Positions 1-9,960 of a stretch of DNA of 64,000 nt are shown piece after piece; position 1 is the first letter of the stretch, and the number at the start of each line of letters is the position of its first letter. This DNA is from Streptococcus cuniculi (GTDB taxonomy: Bacteria > Bacillota > Bacilli > Lactobacillales > Streptococcaceae), in the NCBI RefSeq assembly GCF_004570575.1, contig NZ_SPPD01000007.1:48825-112824 (forward strand). Reading direction: 5' to 3'. Under the pieces are notes generated by a model. That model worked only from the letters and a program-made list of their open reading frames with translations. It was not told where the DNA came from and did not search any database. Made by a program: the position numbers and the translations under genes.

Positions 1-28
1 CTAGATACAACCAATAGCGCTTTTTCAT
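1..28 (-). CDS. Partial gene, N-terminus only
   Basis: An ATG at 28-26 on the minus strand opens a frame that reads MKKRYWLYL and runs off the window. A strong ribosome binding site (GGAGGG) lies 6 bases upstream, which is why this is called a gene despite nine visible codons. The basic start followed by aromatic and hydrophobic residues could begin a signal peptide or membrane segment, but the product cannot be identified. It lies downstream of the flavoenzyme gene on the same strand. Confidence 0.5.
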
Positions 29-225
29 ACAATACCCTCCATTCTCCTTCCTATTATATCACCTTTTTCCCACCTTATCAGCCTCATCATTTACTCTTTA
101 TCATCATAGGCACATCACCCTGTAAAGTTGACGACCAAAAATGAGGAGACTGTGGCTTTTTAGCTCAGCCTCTTAAAACAGAGGACACTGTATGCTTTTA
201 TAATCGCTTCCCTTTACTCCATAAA

Positions 226-257
226 AAGAAGCTGAGGGGTCATTTCCTCAACTTCTT
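226..257 (-). terminator. Terminator of the flavoenzyme gene
   Basis: An inverted repeat (AAGAAGCTGAGG / CCTCAACTTCTT on the plus strand) ends in a short U-rich run on the minus strand. It lies just after the stop codon at 268 and is the expected intrinsic terminator for that gene. Confidence 0.7.
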
Positions 258-267
258 CATAAATGTA

Positions 268-1782
268 TTAGTTTTTCACGAATTTCGCGGATTGTTCTCC
301 AGCTTGGCGACCAAATACGATAATATCTGCAACGGCGTTCCCACCGATACGGTTTTTACCGTGCACACCACCAGTCACCTCACCGGCTGCGTAAAGACCT
401 GGAATCGCTTGACCTTCTTTGTTCAAGACCTCAGTGTTGGTATTAATTTTCAGACCACCCATCGTGTGGTGTACCCCTGGTGCAATCTTAATTGCATAGT
501 AAGGAGCAGTGTCTAAGGCATGGTCCATACCACTTGAACGGCCAAAGGCTGCATCGCTTTTATCCGCAACGGCTTTGTTCCATGTCTCCAAGGTTGTTTG
601 CAAGGCATCTTCTGGAACATCGATGGCTTTTGCAAGATCCGCAACTGTTTCCCCTGATTTTACAAGGCCTTTTTTCTCATATTGAGCGATTGCTTTTACG
701 CGATCTTTCAAGGCTGAATCAAAGACTACGTAAGCGTAGTTTGGATCTAAACCATTGATGGCTGCTGAAACTTTATCACGAGTTTCTAATTCATTGAAGA
801 AACGCTCACCTTTTGAGTTGACCAGAATTGCACCTTCACCACGAATCGCTTCTGTAATCAAGTAAGATTTTTCCTGCTCTACAGTTGGGTGAATTTGGAT
901 TTGTTCCATGTCGACTGTTGCAGCGCCTTTTGCTTCTGCAAGGGCAATACCATCACCCGTTGATCCTGCTTGGTTGGTTGTGACATAGCCTTTTAATTTT
1001 GGATTCAACTGTGCAACCTTATCCAAGTCAGCACCGAAACCACCTGTCGCAAGTACGACCGCTTTTGCAGCAACCTTCTTCGTTTTGCCGTCAATTGTTA
1101 CTTCCACACCTGAAATCTTACCGTCTTTTTCTTCAAGATTTGTCACGTCCGCATTGACAAACATTGGGATTTTACGTTCTGCCAAGTTGTGGTAAAGACC
1201 TGTTACGAGGTAACCACCAACTGCTGAACCATCTGCTGGGCGGTGAGTCCGTTTTTCACTCATCCCACCAGTAGTTGTGATATTGCTAAGGGTAATTCCC
1301 ATGCCATCCAACCAATCAATAGCAGAGGCAGAATTGTCTACCAAGTAGCGAAGCAATTCTGGATCGTTTGTTCCGCCGCCACCTTTAAGAGTTTCTTCGT
1401 AGAACTTGTCGTTTGAATCTTTGATTCCTTCTTTATCTTGGAATTTTGTTTGAGAGGCATTCATACCTGCAGATGACTTAGCTGTATTTCCGCCAACTTC
1501 TCCCATTTTCTCAAGAACCGCTACGCTCGCTCCTGCATCATGAGCAGAAACTGCCGCAGCCATACCTGCACCACCTGAACCGATAACAAGGACATCATAG
1601 CTATCTTTCAATTCAGCCGGATCTGTGTAGACCTTCTCTGACGCTCCTGAAACAGCCTCTTCTTTTGAAGAGGAAGCCGGAGTTGACGATTCTACTGTAT
1701 TGCTTGATTTGCTTCCACAGGCAATCAAGAAAACAGTAGCAAGCAAACTAAGTAAGGCACCGAGCCAAACTTTTTTCTTCAT
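268..1782 (-). CDS. FAD-dependent reductase lipoprotein (fumarate/urocanate reductase-like flavoprotein)
   Basis: A 504-residue flavoprotein of the fumarate reductase/flavocytochrome c family. Residues 1-22 form a lipoprotein signal with the lipobox LIAC, so the enzyme should be anchored outside the membrane at Cys22. The FAD Rossmann motif GSGGAG is near residue 68. Family active-site segments are visible: QIHPT, the RGEG region, HHTMGG and the C-terminal NRIGGNA. Full-length relatives often carry an N-terminal FMN-binding domain. Here that is replaced by a Ser/Thr-rich linker (about residues 23-50), so electrons must come from a separate partner. The acceptor (fumarate, urocanate or other) cannot be told from sequence. 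It has its own promoter and terminator. Confidence 0.85.
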   Translation of the reverse strand: MKKKVWLGALLSLLATVFLIACGSKSSNTVESSTPASSSKEEAVSGASEKVYTDPAELKDSYDVLVIGSGGAGMAAAVSAHDAGASVAVLEKMGEVGGNTAKSSAGMNASQTKFQDKEGIKDSNDKFYEETLKGGGGTNDPELLRYLVDNSASAIDWLDGMGITLSNITTTGGMSEKRTHRPADGSAVGGYLVTGLYHNLAERKIPMFVNADVTNLEEKDGKISGVEVTIDGKTKKVAAKAVVLATGGFGADLDKVAQLNPKLKGYVTTNQAGSTGDGIALAEAKGAATVDMEQIQIHPTVEQEKSYLITEAIRGEGAILVNSKGERFFNELETRDKVSAAINGLDPNYAYVVFDSALKDRVKAIAQYEKKGLVKSGETVADLAKAIDVPEDALQTTLETWNKAVADKSDAAFGRSSGMDHALDTAPYYAIKIAPGVHHTMGGLKINTNTEVLNKEGQAIPGLYAAGEVTGGVHGKNRIGGNAVADIIVFGRQAGEQSAKFVKN

Positions 1783-1817
1783 AATAAACCTTCTCCTTTT
1801 CTTTTGGTTACTGTCCT

Positions 1818-1846
1818 ATTTTACCCTATTTAGTAATTGGTTGCAA
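1818..1846 (-). promoter_or_regulatory. Promoter of the flavoenzyme gene
   Basis: On the minus strand TTGCAA (1841-1846) is followed by a 17-base spacer and TAAAAT (1818-1823). The start codon lies about 35 bases downstream, behind an AAAGGAGAAGG ribosome binding site. Confidence 0.65.
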
Positions 1847-1931
1847 CTATTTTTGTAAATTTTTTCACAAGTCTGGTGCTACTCCACGGAGACAACACCT
1901 TTCCTAGAAATCATTCGTTTCTGAGCAAGAC

Positions 1932-1957
1932 AAAAAGCCCACTGTTGCAGGCTTTTT
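1932..1957 (-). terminator. Terminator of rpsD
   Basis: A perfect 8-bp stem AAAAAGCC / GGCTTTTT with a 10-base loop lies 16 bases after the rpsD stop codon. The A/T flanks provide a U-run on the minus strand and probably also on the plus strand. Confidence 0.75.
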
Positions 1958-1972
1958 GCAAGGTATTCAAAA

Positions 1973-2584
1973 TTAAAGCATTTTGTTATAGAATTCAACG
2001 ACAAGCGCTTCGTTAATTTCTGGGTTGATTTCGTCGCGCTCTGGAAGGCGAGTCAATGATCCTTCGAGTTTTTCAGCGTCGAATGATACGAATGCTGGAC
2101 GTCCAAGAGTTGCTTCAACCGCTTCAAGGATTGCAGGCACTTTCATTGATTTTTCACGAACTGAAATCACTTGACCAACTTCAACACGGTAGCTAGGGAT
2201 GTCAACGCGTTTTCCGTCAACAAGGATGTGACCGTGGTTTACAAATTGACGTGCTTGACGACGAGTAGTTGCAAGACCTAGACGGTAAACAACGTTGTCC
2301 AAACGACGCTCTAGAAGAAGCATGAAGTTGAAACCAAGGATTCCGCCTTTGATTTTAGTAGCTTGTACGAACAAGTTACGGAATTGTTTTTCACCTACGC
2401 CGTAAGAGAAACGAAGTTTTTGTTTCTCAGCCAATTGCAAACCGTATTCTGACAATTTGCTGCGGTTGTTTGGTCCGTGTTGACCTGGTACGTAGTTACG
2501 ACGAGCAAGCTCTTTACCTGTACCTGTAAGTGACAAACCAAGACGACGAGCTTGTTTCCAAGATGGTCCTGTATAACGTGACAT
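1973..2584 (-). CDS. rpsD: 30S ribosomal protein S4
   Basis: A 203-residue S4 protein starting [16 protein letters not shown]. It is a primary 16S rRNA-binding protein of the small subunit body and in Firmicutes also represses its own mRNA. The S4 RNA-binding domain lies around residues 93-155 ([13 protein letters not shown] and the [13 protein letters not shown] segment). The frame is open for 55 codons upstream, but this ATG has a strong TATGGAGGACATT ribosome binding site and matches the family start. The upstream part is untranslated leader. The gene is monocistronic, with its own promoter and terminator. Confidence 0.97.
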   Translation of the reverse strand: MSRYTGPSWKQARRLGLSLTGTGKELARRNYVPGQHGPNNRSKLSEYGLQLAEKQKLRFSYGVGEKQFRNLFVQATKIKGGILGFNFMLLLERRLDNVVYRLGLATTRRQARQFVNHGHILVDGKRVDIPSYRVEVGQVISVREKSMKVPAILEAVEATLGRPAFVSFDAEKLEGSLTRLPERDEINPEINEALVVEFYNKML

Positions 2585-2734
2585 AATAATGTCCTCCATA
2601 AAATAGTTTTTATGGAAATAGTCTTTGAGAAATCCTGATTCGTGCAGATACCCTTCGCCTAAACAGCTAAGGTTACTTCTATTGCAAAGTACCTGTTGAC
2701 GAGCTTCATATTCCTCTGCTGCTATTTCACACAA
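2585..2734 (-). promoter_or_regulatory. rpsD mRNA leader, candidate S4 autoregulatory element
   Basis: About 150 bases separate the rpsD promoter from its start codon, far more than a ribosome binding site needs. In Bacillus and relatives S4 binds its own mRNA leader and represses translation. The length and place fit such a leader, but I could not fold it, so the assignment is inferred from position. Confidence 0.45.
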
Positions 2735-2739
2735 GGAAC

Positions 2740-2768
2740 AGTATAACATAGAAAAAAGGCTTTGTAAA
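2740..2768 (-). promoter_or_regulatory. rpsD promoter
   Basis: On the minus strand TTTACA (2763-2768) is followed by exactly 17 bases and TATACT (2740-2745). The -35 box lies inside the terminator hairpin of the upstream gene, so the two signals share DNA. Confidence 0.8.
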
Positions 2769-2775
2769 GCCTTTT
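2754..2775 (-). terminator. Terminator of the 2806-3246 gene, overlapping the rpsD promoter
   Basis: AAAAGGCTTT / AAAGCCTTTT form a hairpin followed by six U residues on the minus strand. It lies 30 bases after the stop codon of the upstream gene. Confidence 0.7.
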
Positions 2776-2805
2776 GAATGGTTTAGTCCTTACTCAGTAT
2801 TTTTC

Positions 2806-3246
2806 TTAACGACCTAGAGCTGTCCGATCAATCATCCTCACACTCTCAGGTAGACGACCCTCACTAGTTGGAGGTTCTTTGCGCTTCAACTCTCCATCTG
2901 GATGTTCTCTCGCTTCATAAGCCCAAACCTCATGTTCAGAATCTCCTATCTCATAGTCAAAACTTGGTCCACCTATTATAAATTCATGGCTGCCGTTTAC
3001 TGTAATATCAAATGAATATACATGTGTTCCCAAACCAAAAGAATGGACTTCAAAATTATCATACTCGATCGACTCTATGTTTTCATAATTGTTGTAAATA
3101 TAGAGGGCAGAGTCTCCAACTAAAATTTCTCGATTTTCTCTATCTTCAACGCCTTTTGAACACCTCACTAGAAATAGTGATAGCACCAAAAATAGAATCA
3201 ATCCAAAACAACCGAGACAACAACCTTTTATAAATTTTAAAAACAT
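2806..3246 (-). CDS. Small membrane-anchored protein of unknown function
   Basis: A 146-residue protein I do not recognise. Residues 8-28 are strongly hydrophobic (Cys, Gly, Leu and Phe rich) and precede RCSKG, so it is a single-pass or lipoprotein-like surface protein with most of the chain outside. The region at about residues 60-105 (Tyr-rich, with GGPSFDYEIGDSEHEVWAYE) looks like a beta-strand fold. The C-terminus is charged and rich in Pro and Glu. It sits between veg and rpsD with its own terminator. No catalytic motif is visible. Confidence 0.7.
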   Translation of the reverse strand: MFLKFIKGCCLGCFGLILFLVLSLFLVRCSKGVEDRENREILVGDSALYIYNNYENIESIEYDNFEVHSFGLGTHVYSFDITVNGSHEFIIGGPSFDYEIGDSEHEVWAYEAREHPDGELKRKEPPTSEGRLPESVRMIDRTALGR

Positions 3247-3274
3247 AGCTCTTCCATTTTAAATGACTGTACAA

Positions 3275-3526
3275 CTAATCCAAATAATGAATCAAAATCT
3301 TTTCGGTTAAGACATCAGAATACGTATAAGATTCCACAAAGGTATTGTTGGGATCTTCGTATTCGACGATGAAGACGGATTGGTAGACCTCCGTAATTCG
3401 ACCTTGTTTGTTTTTCTCGCGTTTGCGACCATTTTCAAGGGTCAGCTCGACAATTTGTCCCTCGTGGTTTTTAATATCTTCTTTGATTTGCTTCATCTTC
3501 GCAACGTCTGTAAATGCATCACTCAT
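3275..3526 (-). CDS. veg: Veg family protein
   Basis: An 83-residue acidic protein of the Veg family (DUF1021), recognised from MKQIKEDIKNHEGQIVELTLENGRK and the C-terminal SYSYSDVLT-like segment (here SYTYSDVLT). Length and fold match the small beta-barrel family. In Bacillus, Veg is strongly expressed and has been linked to biofilm matrix control; its molecular role is unclear. The ribosome binding site (GAGAGGATGG) overlaps the 3' end of dnaB and only 2 bases separate the genes, so it is probably cotranscribed with dnaB. Confidence 0.9.
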   Translation of the reverse strand: MSDAFTDVAKMKQIKEDIKNHEGQIVELTLENGRKREKNKQGRITEVYQSVFIVEYEDPNNTFVESYTYSDVLTEKILIHYLD

Positions 3527-3528
3527 TC

Positions 3529-4884
3529 TTATCCATCCTCTCTCTTGGAAATACTTGAAAACTTGTTATACTCTTTTTGGAACATTAATTCGACGGTTCC
3601 ACGCGCCCCCGAACGGTTTTTTTCAATAATCACCTCAACAGTGTTATTGGGAATGCCTCCGTCTTCTTGCTCTCCGCGTTCATAGTAATCATCACGATAC
3701 AAGAAAGCAACGATATCCGCATCCTGCTCGATAGAGCCTGACTCACGAATGTCGGACAAGACTGGTCGCTTATCCTGACGTTGCTCCACCCCACGCGAAA
3801 GCTGACTGAGGGCGATGACTGGTACTTTCAATTCCTTGGCTAAAATCTTTAATTGCCGTGAAATTTCAGATACCTCCTGCTGGCGGTTTTCCCGACCAGT
3901 CCCTGTAATCAACTGCAAGTAGTCAATCAAAATCAAACCAAGATTGCCAGTTTCCTGGGCTAACTTACGGGAGCGAGAACGAATCTCTGTGATCTTAATC
4001 CCTGGCGTATCATCGATGTAAATACTCGCATTGGCTAGGTTGGCCTGCGCCATGGTCAGCTTCTGCCATTCCTCATCTGTCAAATGACCTGTCCGAATGG
4101 ATCGCGAATTAATCATTCCTTCGGCAGCAAGCATCCGGTCAACCAAACTTTCTGCTCCCATTTCCAGAGAAAAGATGGCGACGGTCTTACCTAATTTTGT
4201 ACCAATATTTTGCGCAATATTGAGAGCGAAGGCGGTTTTTCCGACCGCAGGACGAGCCGCTAGAATAATTAGCTCCTCTTCGTGTAAACCTGTCGTCATG
4301 GCATCTAGGGCTGGATACCCCGTCGCAATTCCTGTAATATCAGAAGTTTGGCGTGAACGAATTTCAAGGTTTTCAAAGTTGAGATTCAAAATATCTTCAA
4401 TCTGCTTGAAACCGCTCCGGCTAGCACCTTCGCTGACATCGATTAAGGCTTTTTCCGCACGCGCAATGATCTCATCGGACCCATCTGCCCCATCATAGGC
4501 TTGGTTGATCGAATCGGTCAATCGCGCAATCAGTTTGCGTAAATTCGATTTTTCAGCAACAATCTTGGCATAAAACTCGGCATTGGCAGAGGTTGGTACC
4601 GAATTGATGACCTCGGCTAAATAGCTCAAGCCACCAATATTTTCTAAATCACCATGGTTGGCCAAGTAGTTGCGCATGGTCGTTGCATCGATGACCTCAT
4701 GCCGATCTGAAAGAGCAATCATGGCTTTAAAAATCAACTGGTGGGCATATTTGAAAAAATCATCTGCTTCAATATATTCGCGGACAAAGACCAGCTTTCC
4801 CTCGTCGATGAAAATCGCACCAAGGACCGACTGCTCCGCCAAAATATCTTGAGGTTGCACACGCAATTCATCTAATTCTGCCAA
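3529..4884 (-). CDS. dnaB: Replicative DNA helicase DnaB
   Basis: The hexameric 5'-3' replication-fork helicase (named DnaC in Bacillus), about 451 residues. The N-terminal DnaB domain starts at LRVQPQDILAEQSVLGAIF. The RecA-like C-terminal domain has Walker A (ARPAVGKTAFALN), Walker B with ILIDYLQL, and the arginine-finger end DIRESGSIEQDAD. The start is probably TTG at 4884 (MAELDELRV): the AGGAGGTGA ribosome binding site is correctly spaced for this TTG but overlaps the GTG three codons upstream (4893). It follows rplI by 32 bases in the gdpP-rplI-dnaB cluster. Confidence 0.96.
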   Translation of the reverse strand: MAELDELRVQPQDILAEQSVLGAIFIDEGKLVFVREYIEADDFFKYAHQLIFKAMIALSDRHEVIDATTMRNYLANHGDLENIGGLSYLAEVINSVPTSANAEFYAKIVAEKSNLRKLIARLTDSINQAYDGADGSDEIIARAEKALIDVSEGASRSGFKQIEDILNLNFENLEIRSRQTSDITGIATGYPALDAMTTGLHEEELIILAARPAVGKTAFALNIAQNIGTKLGKTVAIFSLEMGAESLVDRMLAAEGMINSRSIRTGHLTDEEWQKLTMAQANLANASIYIDDTPGIKITEIRSRSRKLAQETGNLGLILIDYLQLITGTGRENRQQEVSEISRQLKILAKELKVPVIALSQLSRGVEQRQDKRPVLSDIRESGSIEQDADIVAFLYRDDYYERGEQEDGGIPNNTVEVIIEKNRSGARGTVELMFQKEYNKFSSISKREDG

Positions 4885-4916
4885 GATTCTCACCTCCTAT
4901 CTCTGGTATGATTGAC

Positions 4917-5369
4917 CTAGGCTTCTTTGATACTCAAGTTAATCACACCTGTCACATCTTGATAAATTTTAACAGGCACATCAATCAAGCCAACCGCACG
5001 AATCGGGTGGTCCAATTGAATATTGCGTTTATCCACTTTAATGCCGAATTGTTTTTCCAATTCTTCGGCAATTTTCTTGCTCGTAATGGAACCAAAAGTA
5101 CGGCCATCTGGACCAACTTTTTCCACAAAGGATACAAGCGTTGCTTCTTCAGCCAATTTGGCTTTTATAGCCTTTGCTTCTGCTACCATTTCAGCATGCG
5201 CTTTTTCTTGTGATTTTTGTTTGCCACGCAATTCACCAATCGCTTGGTTGGTCGCTTCCTTGGCAAGGTTTTTCTTAATCAAGAAATTCTGGGCGTATCC
5301 TGTTGGAACTTCCTTAATTTCTCCCTTTTTCCCCTTGCCTTTCACATCTGCTAAAAAAATAACTTTCAT
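4917..5369 (-). CDS. rplI: 50S ribosomal protein L9
   Basis: A 150-residue L9 protein. The N-terminal 23S rRNA-binding domain is evident ([21 protein letters not shown] followed by [13 protein letters not shown]), then the long connecting helix rich in Ala, Lys and Glu, then the C-terminal domain with [16 protein letters not shown]. Length is normal. It starts 11 bases after gdpP ends and is followed by dnaB, the usual Firmicutes gdpP-rplI-dnaB order, so one transcript is likely. Confidence 0.97.
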   Translation of the reverse strand: MKVIFLADVKGKGKKGEIKEVPTGYAQNFLIKKNLAKEATNQAIGELRGKQKSQEKAHAEMVAEAKAIKAKLAEEATLVSFVEKVGPDGRTFGSITSKKIAEELEKQFGIKVDKRNIQLDHPIRAVGLIDVPVKIYQDVTGVINLSIKEA

Positions 5370-5380
5370 GAGGAACTCTC

Positions 5381-7345
5381 CTATTCTTCTTTTAATTCTT
5401 CCTGAATCACTTGATGCAATTTCTCCTGAACCTGTTCAAGCGATTGATCATGAATCTGAGCTGCTGCGAGATTAAAATGACCGCCACCGCCCATCTCTTC
5501 CATGATTCGTTGAACATTGACCTTGCTTCTGCTCCGCGCTGAAATGGCAATGTAATCATTGACATTTTTGGTGATGACAAAGACTGCTTCAATCCCTGCC
5601 ATCTCAAGAATGGTATCGGCCGCCTTACTTGGAACAACATTGTCGTAGACGGTTTCTTGTGCACCACAGACGAGGACAATATAATCGGTCAACTTCTGTC
5701 CTCTTAGAATCAATTCATTGATTTGACGGTATTCGTTGAAATCCGTAGCCGCAATCTGCTGAATTTCTGAACTATCGCTACCACGATTTCTAAGATAGCT
5801 AGCCACATCAAAGGTCCTACTGGTCACACGCGCCGTAAAATTCTTGGTATCCAGCATAATTCCCGCCATCAAAAGACTGGACTGCAGACGATTGAGTTTG
5901 TGGTGCTTATCGTTTTGGAACTGAATCAATTCTGTCACCAATTCACTAGCAGAACTTGCACCACTTTCAATATAGGTCAAGACTGCATTGTCTGGGAAAT
6001 CCGCATCGCGACGATGATGATCCACTACGACCACCTGACTAAACAATTCGTAAAATTCCTTGGACAGGGTCAAGCCGATTTTCGAGTGGTCCACCATGAT
6101 GAGAAGCGATTGAGCAGTTACCTGCTTTTTCGCCTCCTCAACCGTCATCAGATTAGAGCAATTTTCCTGCGTTAATTTTTCAATCGCACGCTGAATATCA
6201 GCCCCCATATCCTGATCATCATAGACTGTATAGGCATTGTTCATGATGTTTTGAGCGAAATACTGCATCCCAACAGCAGAACCTAGGGCGTCCATATCCA
6301 GATTGCGGTGTCCGACGACAAATACTGCATCAACCGTTTTTAACTTATCAGAGACAGCGGTCATCATGGCACGGGTACGGGTTCTCGTCCGCTTAACGGA
6401 TGAGGCCGAACCGCCACCGAAAAAGAGGGGCTGCTTGCTCTCATCATTTTCTTTGACAACGACCTGATCCCCGCCACGAACCTCGGCCATATTGAGATTT
6501 TGCAGGGCAATCTGACCGATCTGCTGATGATTATTTGCCCCGTAAGCAATCCCCATACTCAAGGTAAGAGCTAGGTCGAGCTGTTTTGCCTCATCACGAA
6601 AACGATTGATAACCGAAAATTTGTCCTCAATCAATTTCTCCAAGACCGCATAGTCTGTAAAGAAATAAAAGCGGTCCATAGTCCCACGACGGTAGTAAAT
6701 CCCATTTTCATTTGCAAAATCAGACACAAATTGCGCTAAGAAACTATTGATCTGACTAATTTGAGAATCCGAGTAAATATCTTCTAACTCATCGTAATTA
6801 TCGATGGATATAATCCCAATCGCAGGTCTACTACCAATCAGATTGGAAGTCGCATAATACTCTGTTGACGCGTCAAAAAAGTAAAAAATCCCCTGCTCAA
6901 AATCGACATAGACGGCATAACGCTTATCTGCGACCGTTACGTAAGTCCGGTCCTCGTCTAAGCCTGCGTCAATGATTTCACGCAGCTTACGCTGATCAAA
7001 CTCTCCGTCTTCTTTCACAAACAGCAGTTCCGCATAAGGATTAAACCACTCCACTTGATTGTCGTCTAAACGAATCTTAATGACCCCGACGGGCATATGC
7101 GCGAGCAGGCGCATCAAGCCATTATCAGCCTGGGCATTTAAATACTCAATTTGCTCTACTTCACTCACTTCGTAGGAATGCTTTTGGAAAATAAAAAGCA
7201 AGACCAGCAAAAAGAGAGCTAAAAAAATGGATAAATAGGTAATTGTCGAAGTTGGGTATAAGCCCTGTATCAAAGCCAATAATCCAAAGAGGATTACCCC
7301 AATCATCACAAAATGAATCGTTGAAAATCGAAATTTTTTCATCAC
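5381..7345 (-). CDS. gdpP: Cyclic-di-AMP phosphodiesterase GdpP
   Basis: A 654-residue membrane phosphodiesterase that hydrolyses c-di-AMP to 5'-pApA. Two transmembrane helices lie at about residues 9-54, followed by a PAS-like domain (about 75-160), a degenerate GGDEF domain in which the signature is replaced (around [11 protein letters not shown]), and the DHH/DHHA1 catalytic part with [31 protein letters not shown] and the C-terminal [12 protein letters not shown]. All expected metal-binding residues appear present. c-di-AMP levels affect potassium and osmolyte balance and beta-lactam tolerance in streptococci. The start is ATGATG at 7345/7342 behind AGAGGT. Confidence 0.95.
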   Translation of the reverse strand: MMKKFRFSTIHFVMIGVILFGLLALIQGLYPTSTITYLSIFLALFLLVLLFIFQKHSYEVSEVEQIEYLNAQADNGLMRLLAHMPVGVIKIRLDDNQVEWFNPYAELLFVKEDGEFDQRKLREIIDAGLDEDRTYVTVADKRYAVYVDFEQGIFYFFDASTEYYATSNLIGSRPAIGIISIDNYDELEDIYSDSQISQINSFLAQFVSDFANENGIYYRRGTMDRFYFFTDYAVLEKLIEDKFSVINRFRDEAKQLDLALTLSMGIAYGANNHQQIGQIALQNLNMAEVRGGDQVVVKENDESKQPLFFGGGSASSVKRTRTRTRAMMTAVSDKLKTVDAVFVVGHRNLDMDALGSAVGMQYFAQNIMNNAYTVYDDQDMGADIQRAIEKLTQENCSNLMTVEEAKKQVTAQSLLIMVDHSKIGLTLSKEFYELFSQVVVVDHHRRDADFPDNAVLTYIESGASSASELVTELIQFQNDKHHKLNRLQSSLLMAGIMLDTKNFTARVTSRTFDVASYLRNRGSDSSEIQQIAATDFNEYRQINELILRGQKLTDYIVLVCGAQETVYDNVVPSKAADTILEMAGIEAVFVITKNVNDYIAISARSRSKVNVQRIMEEMGGGGHFNLAAAQIHDQSLEQVQEKLHQVIQEELKEE

Positions 7346-7416
7346 TAACCTCTGCTTGCCATTTTACCATAAAACCGCTGAAAATGCTAGCTTCTATTTC
7401 CACAGAAGATTTACAA

Positions 7417-7442
7417 AAAGACCAGACAAATGCCCAGTCTTT
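7417..7442 (-). terminator. Terminator of mnmG
   Basis: A stem of about 9 bp (AAAGACTGG with CTGGTCTTT, two G-U pairs) runs into a short U-rich run on the minus strand. It starts at the mnmG stop codon. Confidence 0.5.
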
Positions 7443-9357
7443 AGTCATTATTTTTTGCCTTATTCTTTGAAATGGAACGGCTACGCCCTTCTAGATAAAC
7501 CATGAGGATTGAAATATCTGCTGGATTGACCCCTGAGATACGGCTTGCCTGTCCAATCGTTTCAGGAGCAATCAGCTTAAATTTCTGCCGTGCTTCGGTC
7601 GCAATCGAGTCAATATCATCCCAGTCAATGTCTGCTGGAATCCGTTTTTCCTCCATCCGCTTCATCTTCTCAACCTGATCCAAGGCCTTGCTGATATACC
7701 CCTCATACTTGACCTCCGTTTCAATCAATTCAATGGTCTTGTCCGACAATTCCTCAGCAGCAGGACCTACAAATTGAACCACATCCGCATAAGTCACCTC
7801 GGGTCTGCGCATAAACTCCTTGGCGGTAAGCGCATCGGTCAAGGGTTTAAAGCCCATGGCGACAACTCGCTCATTGGTTTCCTTGATTGGTTTCAACTTA
7901 ATGGCAGCAAGACGCGCCATTTCCGTTTCAAATTGATGTTTGTGAATCTGAAAGACCTGATAGCGCTCATCATTGACCAAGCCAACCTGACGACCAATCT
8001 CTGTTAAGCGCATATCTGCATTATCATGGCGTAAAATCAAACGATATTCTGCCCGACTGGTTAAGAGGCGATAAGGCTCAACCGTTCCCTTGGTCACCAA
8101 ATCATCAATCATGACCCCAATGTAGCCGTCACTACGCTTCAAAATTAACTCTGGCTTGCCCTGCACTTTCAGCGCCGCATTGATACCCGCGACAATTCCC
8201 TGACCAGCAGCCTCTTCATAACCAGAAGTCCCATTGGTCTGACCAGCAGTAAAGAGTCCTGAAATTTTCTTGGTTTCAAGGGTCGCCCGCAGTTGATGTG
8301 GCATAATCATGTCATACTCAATGGCATAGCCTGTCCGCATCATCTCTGCATGTTCAAGACCTTTAATCGAGTGAACCAAGTCCTTCTGTACATCTTCTGG
8401 GAGGCTGGTTGATAGACCTTGGATATACACCTCATCCGTGTCAGCCCCTTCCGGTTCCAAGAATAATTGGTGGCGTTCCTTATCCGCAAAGCGCACGATT
8501 TTGTCTTCAATAGACGGACAATAGCGAGGACCTACCCCTTTGACTACACCTGAAAACATGGGTGCTCGGTGCAGATTGCTATTGATAATTTCATGACTGC
8601 GCGCATTGGTATAGGTCAGCCAGCATGGAATCTGGTCCTGCACATAATCCTCATCTTTTGATAAGAATGAAAAATGATTGGGCTTCGCATCTCCGGGCTG
8701 AATCTCCGTCGCAGTATAGTCAACCGTACGTGCGTTGACACGAGGCGGAGTTCCTGTTTTAAACCGCCCAATTTCAAGACCCAAGTCTTTCAAATTATCG
8801 GCCAAAGTGACAGAAGCCAGGCTGTTATTTGGACCAGATGAATATTTCAAATCCCCGATGATAATCTCACCACGCAGAGCAGTTCCAGTTGTGACCACGA
8901 CTGCCTTTGCCGCAAGATACTGGTTGGTCGCTGTCCGAACACCAATCACTCGGCCGTCTTCCACCAAAATTTCATCAATCATTGTCTGACGAAGGGTCAG
9001 ATTTTTCTGCTGTTCAACCGTTCGCTTCATCTCGAGGGAATACTTTGCCTTATCAGCTTGAGCCCGTAAAGCCCTTACAGCAGGACCCTTACCTGTATTC
9101 AACATCTTCATCTGAATATAGGTCTTATCAATATTGCGCCCCATTTCACCCCCAAGGGCATCAATTTCACGAACCACAATTCCCTTAGCCGATCCACCAA
9201 TAGACGGATTGCAAGGCATAAAAGCCACCATATCCAAGTTAATCGTCGCAAGTAGGGTTTTACAGCCCATCCGACTGGTTGCAAGAGCTGCTTCTACCCC
9301 AGCATGTCCTGCCCCAATTACTACCACATCATATTCTTCTGCAAATGTATATGTCAT
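7441..9357 (-). CDS. mnmG: tRNA uridine-5-carboxymethylaminomethyl modification enzyme MnmG
   Basis: A 638-residue FAD protein (GidA) that, with MnmE, installs carboxymethylaminomethyl at U34 of certain tRNAs using methylene-tetrahydrofolate. The N-terminal dinucleotide fold is clear ([17 protein letters not shown]), followed by [10 protein letters not shown], the insertion domain, [12 protein letters not shown], the [19 protein letters not shown] segment and the C-terminal helical MnmE-binding domain ending [13 protein letters not shown]. Length is normal. The ATG overlaps the stop codon of the NUDIX gene by 4 bases, so the two are translationally coupled. Confidence 0.97.
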   Translation of the reverse strand: MTYTFAEEYDVVVIGAGHAGVEAALATSRMGCKTLLATINLDMVAFMPCNPSIGGSAKGIVVREIDALGGEMGRNIDKTYIQMKMLNTGKGPAVRALRAQADKAKYSLEMKRTVEQQKNLTLRQTMIDEILVEDGRVIGVRTATNQYLAAKAVVVTTGTALRGEIIIGDLKYSSGPNNSLASVTLADNLKDLGLEIGRFKTGTPPRVNARTVDYTATEIQPGDAKPNHFSFLSKDEDYVQDQIPCWLTYTNARSHEIINSNLHRAPMFSGVVKGVGPRYCPSIEDKIVRFADKERHQLFLEPEGADTDEVYIQGLSTSLPEDVQKDLVHSIKGLEHAEMMRTGYAIEYDMIMPHQLRATLETKKISGLFTAGQTNGTSGYEEAAGQGIVAGINAALKVQGKPELILKRSDGYIGVMIDDLVTKGTVEPYRLLTSRAEYRLILRHDNADMRLTEIGRQVGLVNDERYQVFQIHKHQFETEMARLAAIKLKPIKETNERVVAMGFKPLTDALTAKEFMRRPEVTYADVVQFVGPAAEELSDKTIELIETEVKYEGYISKALDQVEKMKRMEEKRIPADIDWDDIDSIATEARQKFKLIAPETIGQASRISGVNPADISILMVYLEGRSRSISKNKAKNND

Positions 9358-9839
9358 CTCCTAGTCTCCTTTAATCGAATCTGTTCCACATTTCCTGACC
9401 AATTTAGCAAGTGTGTTTTCAAAAAAGCGGGAACTACATCTATGTTTACAAGATTGTCAACTTCTACTCCATAACAGGGTGACGAATCTCCTTCCTCCAT
9501 CATGTGAGAAGGCACTTTTTCTAAAGGCTCAACAAGATAATGAAATTCAATATTATGAAAATCAATCACTTCTTCTTTGTCAACTGCTGTAAAATGATTT
9601 TCCACAATAAAGGCTAATTGCTTGACCGCTACCGCGATGCCCAGCTCCTCCTTAACTTCACGAACAACCGCATCTTCTGTTGATTCCCCAACTTTGACAG
9701 CTCCGCCAATCGTATAATATTTCTTAGTGTCCTCACGATAGGAAAGAAAGAGCTTTTGATTTTTCAGAATTAGCGCTGTCGCTCGAACCCCAAAAATCTG
9801 ATGGTCTTTTTTTGTTCGAAAATCCACACGGTACCTCAT
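9354..9839 (-). CDS. NUDIX hydrolase
   Basis: A NUDIX-fold protein of about 161 residues if it starts at ATG 9839 (MRYRVDF). The NUDIX box is complete: [21 protein letters not shown] followed by LGI, with the catalytic REVKEE glutamates. Such enzymes cleave nucleoside diphosphates linked to another moiety; the substrate is not predictable here. An in-frame TTG at 9881 lies 14 codons upstream and could be the start, since neither codon has a good ribosome binding site. Its last 4 bases overlap the mnmG start codon. Confidence 0.85.
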   Translation of the reverse strand: MRYRVDFRTKKDHQIFGVRATALILKNQKLFLSYREDTKKYYTIGGAVKVGESTEDAVVREVKEELGIAVAVKQLAFIVENHFTAVDKEEVIDFHNIEFHYLVEPLEKVPSHMMEEGDSSPCYGVEVDNLVNIDVVPAFLKTHLLNWSGNVEQIRLKETRR

Positions 9840-9932
9840 TTCTACGCAAAAAGAGCCAAAACCCTCAGAAACTGTACGCAAAAAACGTCCAATTCCTATG
9901 AGCTTTGACCATCATAGCATTGTTATGTTTCC

Positions 9933-9960
9933 ATTTTATCACATTTACCTAGAATGTCAA
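9933..9960 (-). promoter_or_regulatory. Promoter of NUDIX-mnmG
   Basis: TTGACA (9955-9960, minus strand) with a 16-base spacer and TAAAAT (9933-9938). The -35 box covers the stop codon of the upstream RpiB-like gene. Confidence 0.6.

Noticed and set aside
130..190. Possible second copy of the MITE end (AGAGGCTGAG in inverted form near 166-175)
   Set aside because: Only about 10 bases are shared with 43566-43575 and no second terminal repeat or target duplication is visible.
2585..2749. N-terminal extension of 55 codons on rpsD
   Set aside because: S4 starts at MSRYTGP in the family, with a strong ribosome binding site at 2584. The upstream part starts at the promoter and is leader.
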